Of a stretch of DNA of 64,000 nucleotides, positions 57,455-64,000 are shown piece by piece. Source of the DNA: Virgibacillus halodenitrificans JCM 12304. Lineage in GTDB: Bacteria > Bacillota > Bacilli > Bacillales > Amphibacillaceae. The notes beneath the pieces were generated by a model. It had not been told where the DNA came from and ran no database searches. It saw only the letters and a list, made by a program, of their open reading frames with translations. The stretch is taken from assembly GCF_001310895.1 (NCBI RefSeq), contig NZ_BAZS01000003.1, forward strand, positions 117,408 to 181,407, read 5' to 3'. Position 1 is the first letter of the stretch. The number at the start of each line of letters is the position of its first letter. Position numbers and translations under genes: made by a program.

Positions 57455-58308
57455 ATTTTCTTGAAGCAGTTATGCATTATGAATTTTTACAGAAAGCTTT
57501 ACTGACTTCTATTATGGTTGGAATTATTTGTGGAGTAATTGGATGTTTTATTATTTTAAGAGGAATGGCGTTAATGGGTGATGCTATTTCCCACGCTGTT
57601 TTGCCTGGTGTAGCACTATCCTATTTTCTTGGTATTAACTTTTTCTTCGGAGCTGTATTCACCGGTGTGTTAACAGCAATAGGTATTGGTTATATTAGCC
57701 AAAATAGCCGAATTAAAAATGATTCATCAATTGGAATTATGTTTACGGCAGCTTTTGCTTTAGGGATTGTCCTAATCACATTAATGAAGAGCAGTACAGA
57801 TTTGTATCACATCTTATTTGGTAACGTACTTGCTGTAAGACCTTCAGACATGTGGATGACATTAATTATCGGGGTCATCGTGCTAACAAGTGTGTATTTA
57901 TTTTACAAAGAATTGCTTGTTACCTCCTTTGACGAAACGATGGCACAAGCATATGGGTTACCAACGAAGCTTATCCATTACTTTTTGATGACATTGTTAA
58001 CAATGGTCACAGTAGCTTCCTTGCAAACAGTTGGAATTGTGTTAGTGGTTGCTATGCTGATTACTCCAGCTGCTACAGCATATTTACTAACTAATAGATT
58101 GTCATTCATGCTTTTCATTTCTTCCGGATTTGGAAGCATTTCTGCTGTGTTAGGACTGTACATTAGCTATAAAGCAAACTTAGCATCTGGAGCAACAATC
58201 GTTCTGGTAGCAACAGGTTTGTTTATCATCACATTGATTTTTTCACCAAAACATGGTGTTTTACGCAAATTAATTAACTCACGTAAAAAAAGAGTTTCCT
58301 ATTCATAA
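57451..58308 (+). CDS. mntC: Manganese/zinc ABC transporter permease
   Basis: 285 residues, about eight membrane helices, ABC-3 family ('GDAISHAVLPGVALSYFLG', 'TVASLQTVGIVLVVAMLITPAATAYLL'). ATGA overlap with the ATPase gene indicates coupled translation. Forms the channel for the metal delivered by the lipoprotein that follows. Confidence 0.9.
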   Translation: MNFLEAVMHYEFLQKALLTSIMVGIICGVIGCFIILRGMALMGDAISHAVLPGVALSYFLGINFFFGAVFTGVLTAIGIGYISQNSRIKNDSSIGIMFTAAFALGIVLITLMKSSTDLYHILFGNVLAVRPSDMWMTLIIGVIVLTSVYLFYKELLVTSFDETMAQAYGLPTKLIHYFLMTLLTMVTVASLQTVGIVLVVAMLITPAATAYLLTNRLSFMLFISSGFGSISAVLGLYISYKANLASGATIVLVATGLFIITLIFSPKHGVLRKLINSRKKRVSYS

Positions 58309-58338
58309 AAAGTCCAATATAAAAGGAGGTTTCAGCTT

Positions 58339-59283
58339 ATGAAAAAGAATTTACTAGTTTTATTTTTAGCTGCCATTTTTTTAATTGCAGGATGTTCAGC
58401 TGGAGGAGATGATGCATCGGAAGACGTTAAAGCTAAGGGTGATGGAAAGTTACAGATCGTAACAACATACTCGGTCATTTACGATATTGTAAAGAATGTC
58501 ACAGGAGATCTTGCAGAGGTGCACAGCTTAGTACCAATTGGCACAGACCCCCACGCTTACGAGCCATTACCAGAGGATGTACAGTTAACGTCAGATGCAG
58601 ATATGATTTTTTATAATGGGTTTAACTTGGAAACAGGTAACTCTTGGTTTGCGAATATGGTTGAGACTGCAGGTAAATCAGATGAAGATGCGCCAGTATA
58701 CCGATTGACAGAAGGAGTGGAACCTCAATTATTACGTTCAGGAGCACATGAGGGAGAGGAAGATCCACATGCCTGGCTTGCTGTGGAGAACGGGATTAAA
58801 TATACTGAAAATGTGAAGAAGGCATTAGTTGAGGTAGATCCGGATAATAAAGAAACGTACGAAAAAAATGCCGAGGAATACATTGAAAAATTAGAAGCAT
58901 TGGATAAAGAAATTGAAACAAAAGCTGCAGAAATACCAAAAGAAAAACGTGTACTTGTAACAAGTGAAGGAGCTTTTAAATATTTCTCAGAAGCCTATGA
59001 TTTTGAAGCTGCATATATCTGGGAAATCAATGCCGAAAACGAGGGAACGCCTGAACAAATTAAGAACGTAGTTGATATTATTGTGGAAAGAGAAATACCT
59101 GGTTTGTTTGTAGAAACAAGTATCGATCCTCGTAGTATGGAAACAGTTTCTAATGAAACCGGGGTACCTATTATAGGTAAGATCTTTACCGATTCTCTTG
59201 GGAAAGAAGGCGAGGATGGAGACACGTATATTAAAATGATTGAGTGGAATATGGATATGATTATTAAAGGTTTAACAGAATAA
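58339..59283 (+). CDS. mntA: Metal ABC transporter substrate-binding lipoprotein
   Basis: 314 residues with lipobox LIAGC near residue 19. ZnuA/TroA-like cluster A-I fold: metal ligands expected in 'GTDPHAYEPLP', 'EDPHAWLAVENG', 'NAENEGTPEQI' (Glu in place of His is usual in Mn binders) and 'ETSIDPRSMETV'. The short acidic-His loop 'SGAHEGEEDPH' may assist metal capture. Strong AAAGGAGG site; third gene of the operon. Confidence 0.9.
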   Translation: MKKNLLVLFLAAIFLIAGCSAGGDDASEDVKAKGDGKLQIVTTYSVIYDIVKNVTGDLAEVHSLVPIGTDPHAYEPLPEDVQLTSDADMIFYNGFNLETGNSWFANMVETAGKSDEDAPVYRLTEGVEPQLLRSGAHEGEEDPHAWLAVENGIKYTENVKKALVEVDPDNKETYEKNAEEYIEKLEALDKEIETKAAEIPKEKRVLVTSEGAFKYFSEAYDFEAAYIWEINAENEGTPEQIKNVVDIIVEREIPGLFVETSIDPRSMETVSNETGVPIIGKIFTDSLGKEGEDGDTYIKMIEWNMDMIIKGLTE

Positions 59284-59290
59284 TCGAGTG

Positions 59291-59321
59291 ACGTCACAGG
59301 TTTATTCCTGTGGCGTTTTTA
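59291..59321 (+). terminator. Terminator after mntA
   Basis: ACGTCACAGG / CCTGTGGCGT stem with TTTATT loop, then TTTTT. Confidence 0.9.
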
Positions 59322-59396
59322 TATAAAGGAAACCATTGGATTAAAACTACTATTTTTGTTAAAATAACTTTACGCAAGCAGTAGGAGGAAGTTTTT

Positions 59397-59861
59397 ATGC
59401 CAAAGGGAAAAGGAGACGCTGTAGCAGTAAACAGAAAAGCGTCACATGACTATTTTATAGAAGAAACATACGAGGCGGGTATTGTACTGCAAGGTACTGA
59501 AATTAAATCCATCCGCGCTGGCAGAGTAAATATTAAAGATGCTCACGCTCGTATTGATCGAGGTGAAGCAAAACTAATCAACTTGCATATTGCAGAATAT
59601 GAGCAAGGCAATCGTTTTAACCATGATCCAACCAGAACCCGTAAGTTACTTCTGCATCGTAAAGAGATAGACAAATTAATTGGGCTTACACAGCAGCAGG
59701 GTTATGCATTAGTTCCACTGAAGATATATATTAAAAATGGATTTGCTAAAGTTTTAATTGGACTGGGAAAAGGAAAAAAGAAATACGATAAACGGGAAGA
59801 TCTAAAGCGTAAACAAATGAAACGTGATGTTGATCGTGCGATTAAAGATCATATGAGGTAA
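59397..59861 (+). CDS. smpB: SsrA-binding protein SmpB
   Basis: 154 residues. '[20 protein letters not shown]', '[18 protein letters not shown]' and the basic tail '[18 protein letters not shown]' that enters the empty mRNA channel. Brings tmRNA to stalled ribosomes. AGGAGGAAG site. Lies 118 bp before ssrA, its RNA partner. Confidence 0.98.
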   Translation: MPKGKGDAVAVNRKASHDYFIEETYEAGIVLQGTEIKSIRAGRVNIKDAHARIDRGEAKLINLHIAEYEQGNRFNHDPTRTRKLLLHRKEIDKLIGLTQQQGYALVPLKIYIKNGFAKVLIGLGKGKKKYDKREDLKRKQMKRDVDRAIKDHMR

Positions 59862-60069
59862 GACTTAGAACAAAGAGTATGGGTTGATTTTAATGCGTGA
59901 TGTGTTATAATAAGTAATGTAGTAAGTTAATAAAAATTAAATAATGCTCGATATATTACCCGAGCGTTTCTCCTATTATGGGGACGTTACGGATTCGACA
60001 GGGATAGATCGAGCTCAGGTTGCGCGTCGAGGTTACGACTCGTAAAACGTTATTCGCCTAAATATAACT

Positions 60070-60105
60070 GGCAAAGAAAACAATTACTCTTTAGCAGCAG
60101 CGTAA
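60070..60105 (+). other. tmRNA proteolysis-tag reading frame
   Basis: Codes for GKENNYSLAAA then TAA; the preceding TAAATATAACT matches the resume region of Bacillus tmRNA. The hydrophobic LAAA end is the ClpXP degradation signal; clpP is in this window. Confidence 0.9.
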
Positions 60106-60324
60106 GCTCTGCTAAAGGATCCTTCCTGCTATTGCCCGTGTAGCAGATTGAAGGGTCTCAAATGAAGCGGGCTATACGGTCATCCACCGTCTGAGGATGG
60201 TCGTTGAATTAAATCAGACTAGCTTTCTCACAGCCTGTTGGTAGGCCTAGAGATAAGCGAATGATAATATACCAACTATGCGTGTAGAAGCCTGAGTGGC
60301 GATATCTCTGGACGTGGGTTCGAT

Positions 60325-60597
60325 TAATTTTTAGTCGCCTTTTGTGGTAACACAGAAGTGAAAATTTGGCTTTATCGGTGAAACCTAAGTTGCTTTTAAT
60401 GAGTAATATGGCAACACCGAGCGGTATGTGGAGTAATCCAACAGCCGTGTATCGACTTATAGGCTGCCTGTTTTCTAGGTAGTACTAGGATATGGGATTT
60501 TACTAAATGTAAAAACTACATCTCATATAATACGCCAAAGGACCTGAATAAGGTTCAAGATATAGTCAGTGCCATATCGAAAGTATGGAAGAGCATG
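60325..60597 (+). other. Group I intron (273 nt) inside ssrA
   Basis: The 5' exon ends in U (CGAU, 60321-60324), which pairs with the internal guide GUCG (60334-60337) to form P1 with U.G at the splice site; the intron ends in G (60597). Core segments: P-like CGGTGAAACCTAAG (60376), Q-like GCAACACCGAGCGG (60411), R-like TATCGACTTA (60450) and S-like TTCAAGATATAGTC (60554). GACT and AGTC of R and S can form P7. No open frame of size lies inside, so no homing endonuclease. Confidence 0.87.
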
Positions 60598-60608
60598 TCC
60601 CACCGTCT

Positions 60609-60639
60609 CCACCAATACATATAATTGGTGGTTTTTTTT
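60609..60639 (+). terminator. Terminator of ssrA
   Basis: CCACCAAT / ATTGGTGG stem beginning in the tmRNA 3' end, followed by eight T. Confidence 0.9.
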
Positions 60640-61201
60640 GTGTTTGTGACGTAAAGCATATAATTTCCGTTTGGAAGCTTTATGCTTTATTTTTTTTTAG
60701 GAAATTTTATGTTGATTCTTCAACTTTCATAGCTAATATATATTACGAATTCATCATTTATATCGACAATTAATTTTCAAAGTGAAATTGTAAATAACTT
60801 TGCACTTATTATTGTGGTTCAATTCATTATGGACACGAAAAATATTTATTGGTAATTTTCAATGTTGTGATCCTTGTGCATCGGTATAATTAAACCATCT
60901 GGCGCTGTTCGCAAACATTAATGTTGGAAACTCTCTAATTAATAAATGGTGAGAAGTGATCTATTTATTTAGTCTTCATAGAAGGAATCGGTATCGTATC
61001 TGTTACGATTTCCGATTCCTTTTGTGTCCTCACCTAAATGCCTTTTCCTTTAGTGAAAAGTCGGTATCCACTGTTACTGTGGCTTTGAAATAAAGTTTGA
61101 TAATTTATAAAAGGGTTTGATACAATTACATTGATCTATCCGATTGGAACAATCTAACAAACGGCCTGATTGTTAAATAAAATAAGGAGGATTATCCTAG
61201 A
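60640..61201. other. AT-rich intergenic region downstream of ssrA
   Basis: No supported gene. It holds a terminator-like hairpin GGAATCGG...CCGATTCC + TTTT at 60984-61026 and a short stem near 61188-61218 that may end the acr3-type gene on the minus strand. The 3' end of ssrA is a common integration site, but no integrase or att duplication is visible. Confidence 0.5.
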
Positions 61202-62170
61202 TTATATAGGATAGTCTTTATTTTTACTTTTTTTCCTTGTGAAAAGTAAAGCTTGCGAAACTATGGCAAGTACAGGTAATTCAATTAACGGCCCAATAAC
61301 TAAAGCCAAAGCAATAAGAGGTTGATCAGGGAATGCTGTCACAGCTATAGCCAAAGACACTGGTGAATTCCTAGCAATAATTGTCATATTTAAGCTAACT
61401 GTATCTTCATAGGAAAACTTTAAAAACCTTCCAACAAAGCGTCCTACTACATAGTTAATAACAAAGAATGATAAAACTGGAATAATTAAAATGTAAATGA
61501 CTTCTAGGTTTTCAAGTAAGTAAGAACCTTGGGAAGCAAACATTGCCATAATAGCTAATGATAAAAAGAAAATTTGGGCATTGCCGAAAAAAAGAATAAT
61601 CTTGTTGTTTAAATTAGATTTTTTTCTTAATAAGAATCGTGTAAGATGAGCAAGTATAAATGGAATAACTAATACAATTACTATACTTTCTATAAGCGTG
61701 GACATGGGTATCGATTCAATAGTTCCAGCAAATATTAACAAATATACTGGCAAAAGTACGACTTGCAAAATTAAATTAATCGGCAAAACAGATGTTGAAA
61801 GGGACACATTTCCTTTTGCTATACCAGTAAACGCTAGATACCAATCTGTACAAGGTGTCACCATAAGCATGATAAAACCAATCCATAAAGCAGGATAATC
61901 ATATAAGAAAACGGAACCTAAACCCCAAGCTATTGTTGGTGTCCAGATAAAATTAATGATCGTGCTGGACCCTAGAAATTTAATATTTGAAAAAGCCCTA
62001 TTTAATTGTTGTAATGGAATAGTTAAAAACAATCCGTATAGCATTAACAATAGAAAGGGTGTAATGAGATTTTCCGCATATTGTTCAATTACGTTTACCT
62101 GTCCTAATATGAGACCTAAACCAACAGCAAATAATATAATAAAGGTTTGTAGTTTATCTAATATCCCCAT
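61202..62170 (-). CDS. Arsenic resistance / bile acid:sodium symporter (BASS) family transporter
   Basis: 322 residues, ten hydrophobic segments. 'MLMVTPCTDWYLAFTGIAKGN' contains the conserved membrane cysteine (PCT) of the Acr3/arsenite branch, and 'NMTIIARNSPVSLAIAV' fits the second conserved helix. Many Bacillaceae homologues are labelled arsenic resistance protein. AAGAAGGAT lies before the ATG. A perfect 11-bp palindrome lies ~80 bp upstream. No arsR or arsC is in the window, so arsenite export is likely but not shown. Confidence 0.82.
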   Translation of the reverse strand: MGILDKLQTFIILFAVGLGLILGQVNVIEQYAENLITPFLLLMLYGLFLTIPLQQLNRAFSNIKFLGSSTIINFIWTPTIAWGLGSVFLYDYPALWIGFIMLMVTPCTDWYLAFTGIAKGNVSLSTSVLPINLILQVVLLPVYLLIFAGTIESIPMSTLIESIVIVLVIPFILAHLTRFLLRKKSNLNNKIILFFGNAQIFFLSLAIMAMFASQGSYLLENLEVIYILIIPVLSFFVINYVVGRFVGRFLKFSYEDTVSLNMTIIARNSPVSLAIAVTAFPDQPLIALALVIGPLIELPVLAIVSQALLFTRKKSKNKDYPI

Positions 62171-62251
62171 AAAAATTCAATCCTTCTTAAAACTATATAA
62201 TCCAATTACTAGTAAGTATAGTATAATTACATTTCTATTGCATTCTTTCCA

Positions 62252-62276
62252 TTCCACAATCGGCGCGATTGTGGAA
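62252..62276. promoter_or_regulatory. Perfect palindrome upstream of the BASS transporter
   Basis: TTCCACAATCG-GCG-CGATTGTGGAA: 11-bp arms, three-base centre, no T run. More like an operator than a terminator, ~80 bp before the gene it faces. Confidence 0.45.
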
Positions 62277-62789
62277 GATTAGCAGTGAAAAATGATCACA
62301 CTTTTTTATAAAAGTTGTATAACATCTCACAAAGAGATAACCAGTTTTGATCAATCTTTTTTTCAAAACTGGTTCTTTGAATTACCATAAAAAGTGAGTT
62401 TGGGATATTTTTAATCAAACTTTATTTAAGAGCCACAGTTATAAGAGTTGGCTTCCATGTTAAAAAGTTCTTATCTACTGCTAAATAGTTGTACATTGGA
62501 GGTAAGAGTATAGAGAAAACAGAGGGCATTATTCAATACGAATTCAATAGCTTTTTAATCATAGATCAAACGCTTATTTTAAATAAATTTCAATATTAAA
62601 TTCAGGCTGATTCCAATATTGATTCAGTTTGGTATTATAATAAGTTGAATTTACGATTTAAAGTATTCTTTACTCAATGTACTTGCATGATTGACAATCA
62701 TTGGTATCATCCTTTTCTATGAGTAATTAAAGCAAAAAGGCCTCTAAACGAAGCCCTTTTGCAATAATTGCGAGTTTTGACCTTCCTTA
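62277..62789. other. Intergenic region with palindromes
   Basis: No gene seen. A perfect inverted repeat AACCAGTTTTGA...TCAAAACTGGTT spans 62339-62374 (12-bp arms, 12-base spacer). Near-repeats CAATATTAAATTCAG and CAATATTGATTCAG occur around 62590-62630. Confidence 0.5.
62732..62762 (-). terminator. Terminator downstream of the small CC/CC gene
   Basis: Read on the minus strand, GCAAAAGGG...GGCCTTTTTGC forms a stem with a T-rich right arm just after the stop of the 50-residue gene. Confidence 0.7.
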
Positions 62790-62942
62790 TTAAGCCTCTT
62801 TCCGTTGCTTATTAGTGTTCTCCTTTGAGGATCCGCAACAGCTGTTGTTTTCAGTCGGTTTGACTTCTTCAATTTCAACGCTGCAGCAAGCTTGATTGGG
62901 TTTAGAGAACAACTTTTTAAGACCAGACTTTTTTTCTGCCAT
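62790..62942 (-). CDS. Small protein with two Cys-Cys pairs (50 aa)
   Basis: 50 residues, not recognised as a named family. Lysine-rich N-terminus 'MAEKKSGLKKLFSKPNQ', then CC at 19-20 and CC at 35-36 (SCCGSS), and a polar tail. No signal peptide or membrane helix. A perfect AAGGAGGTGAT ribosome site lies 6 bases before the ATG, which argues for real expression. It follows the UPF0718 permease on the same strand (64 bp gap). Paired vicinal cysteines suggest binding of a soft metal or arsenite; that is inference. Confidence 0.75.
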   Translation of the reverse strand: MAEKKSGLKKLFSKPNQACCSVEIEEVKPTENNSCCGSSKENTNKQRKEA

Positions 62943-63006
62943 GAATATCACCTCCTTAAAAGGATAATTTGATGATGCAAGCGCAACAACTATTTTCTCT
63001 TTAAAC

Positions 63007-63894
63007 CTAAAGAATTAAATTAACAATAAGACCTGTACTTATAGCCACAATTAAAATAGCTGAAATAAATGCAACTAAAAATTTCTTCTTAAATAGTTTA
63101 GACAACATAACTACTTCTGGAATACTTGCACCTGCACCACCAATAACTAAAGCAATTACAGTACCCATTGACATACCTTTTGAAACAAGTGCTTCTGCAA
63201 TAGGTAACATTGTTTCAGGTCTAATATACATTGGAATACCAATGACCGAAGCAATCATTACAGAGAAAATGCCGTCACCACTTGCATATTTTGTAATAAA
63301 CTCTGCCGGAACAAATCCATAAATAAATGCACCAATAAAGACCCCTATGAATAAGTAAGGAAGCATTGGATAAAGAAATGCCCATGCATCATTTAAAGCT
63401 TGCTTAACTCTGGACCCTTGTTTATTACTGAAAAAGCCATCACCTTTAACAGTTACACCTTTATACGTCCCTACTAAATTAAGTTTCGAGAATACAAACC
63501 CTACTAAAATACTAAAAACACCTAGCACGATAAAATATAATAGTGCAATTTTCCAACCTAAAAGTACCCAAAGCATGAAAATAATAAGCGGATTCATTAA
63601 TGGTGAAGCAATTAAAAAACTCATTGAAGGTCCAAATGGTACTTTGGCATTTAATAATCCTGCTAGCACAGGTATTGTTGAACAGGAGCAAAATGGTGTA
63701 ATTGCACCAAATAATGTACCAAGTAAATAATTAACAGCTTTGTTTTGGACGACTTAAAAATTTTTTTAATTTTTACCTCTGATACTACTTGTTGAATTAA
63801 ACTCACAATAAAACTCACTAACAATAAATAAGGCAAGCAATTCAAAAAATAGCATGAAAAAGGTTTTTATAAATTCTAAAATTGAATCTGTCAT
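63007..63894 (-). CDS. UPF0718/YraQ-family permease, two frameshifts
   Basis: Start MTDSILEFIKTFFMLFFELLALFI at 63894 is preceded by GAAGGAG. An extra T near 63820 and a missing A near 63745 (AAAAC run) shift the frame out and back. Repair gives 'FIVVSFIVSLIQQ' and '[41 protein letters not shown]', then an unbroken ~220-residue end. About 295 residues with ~8 helices and the conserved CSC motif. Relatives include ArsP, an exporter of organoarsenicals. The region upstream has an ArsR-like palindrome, so metal(loid) control is plausible. Two compensating homopolymer indels again look like sequencing errors. Confidence 0.83.
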
Positions 63895-63920
63895 AAGTAT
63901 AACTCCTTCACCTTTAAATC

Positions 63921-63951
63921 AACTTTTTTTGATATATAAATCAAAAAAGTT
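63921..63951. promoter_or_regulatory. ArsR/SmtB-type operator-like palindrome
   Basis: Centred on TTTGATATATAAATCAAA with outer arms AACTTTTTT and AAAAAGTT, 27 bp before the permease start. The TGAT...ATCA core with AT-rich centre resembles ArsR-family sites. No arsR gene is within the window; it may lie just beyond the right edge. Confidence 0.5.
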
Positions 63952-64000
63952 TATTTATATAATAAATAACTAAGATACCTGTTAGAAAATTTTACAACAA

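Larger units (their letters stand above)
59980..60614 (+). ncRNA. ssrA: tmRNA (ssrA), interrupted by a group I intron in the T-loop
   Basis: 5' end GGGGACGTTACGGATTCGAC is that of Bacillus tmRNA. The acceptor stem pairs GGGGACG with CGTCTCC and CCA is encoded at 60612-60614. The tag frame starts at GGC 60070 and ends at TAA 60103-60105, encoding GKENNYSLAAA (with the charged alanine, AGKENNYSLAAA). Continuity breaks after GGGTTCGAT at 60324 and resumes with TCCCACCGTCTCCACCA at 60598. Joining the two makes the normal T-arm GTGGG-TTCGATT-CCCAC and a mature RNA of 362 nt, the usual size. Confidence 0.95.

Noticed and set aside
60585..60773. 62-residue open frame at the ssrA 3' end
   Set aside because: It runs through the tmRNA 3' exon and terminator, has no ribosome site and no recognisable protein features.
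60615..64000. Genomic island integrated at ssrA
   Set aside because: The 3' end of ssrA is a known integration hot spot, but no integrase, no duplicated ssrA end and no phage genes are visible before the window ends.

Overview
The window is a piece of a low-GC Gram-positive chromosome from the family Bacillaceae. Gene order follows the Bacillus subtilis ftsX-ctpB-minJ-uvrBA / hprK-lgt-yvoD-ppaX-yvoF / trxB-yvcI-rapZ-yvcK-whiA-crh-clpP / cggR-gapA-pgk-tpiA-gpmI-eno / secG-est-rnr-smpB-ssrA backbone. A copper nitrite reductase, bacillithiol genes and the protein flavour suggest a soil or marine halotolerant genus such as Oceanobacillus or Virgibacillus. The species cannot be fixed from sequence reading alone.

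Layout. 0-5 kb: end of ftsX, an M23 murein hydrolase activator, ctpB and minJ (division and wall). 5-6.3 kb: a NirK-type lipoprotein with an FNR-like box. 6.4-11.4 kb: SOS-type uvrBA. 11.6-16.4 kb: yojF-bshB2, pspC-yvlD, hprK-lgt-yvoD. 16.3-22 kb: ppaX, yvoF and the glycerol regulon glpP-(glpF remnant)-glpK-glpD with an antitermination leader. 22-29 kb: TPR protein, trxB, yvcI-rapZ-yvcK-whiA-crh and divergent clpP with a CtsR box. 29.3 kb: tRNA-Arg(CCG) and a tandem repeat. 29.7-37.5 kb: aroK, aroD, then a PAS/sigma-54 activator driving a ketone-body operon (CoA transferase, 3-hydroxybutyrate dehydrogenase, thiolase, GntP-family permease). 37.5-39.9 kb: a DUF485/solute symporter pair with a broken symporter, flanked by two copies of a dispersed repeat. 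40.5-48 kb: glycolytic operon under CggR. 48-53 kb: nucleoside hydrolase, nitroreductase, ptsI and a lipase. 53-60.6 kb: secG, est, rnr, a manganese/zinc ABC operon, smpB and ssrA. 61-64 kb: arsenic-type transport genes and a small paired-cysteine protein.

The most striking item is ssrA (tmRNA). Its T-loop is split by a 273-nt insertion with the hallmarks of a self-splicing group I intron: a U.G pair at the 5' splice site, P/Q/R/S-like core segments, a terminal G, and exact restoration of the T-arm on joining. Other items of note are a decayed glpF, a MITE-like repeat family with terminal inverted repeats, a 52-bp tandem repeat, a sigma-54 promoter with three upstream palindromes, and a 50-residue CC/CC protein beside an UPF0718 permease.

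Caution: about eleven single-base frameshifts, mostly in short homopolymers and often in well-conserved housekeeping genes (uvrA, uvrB, lgt, rnr, minJ), plus one nonsense codon, suggest that this assembly carries residual indel errors. The affected genes are annotated here as whole loci spanning the shifts.
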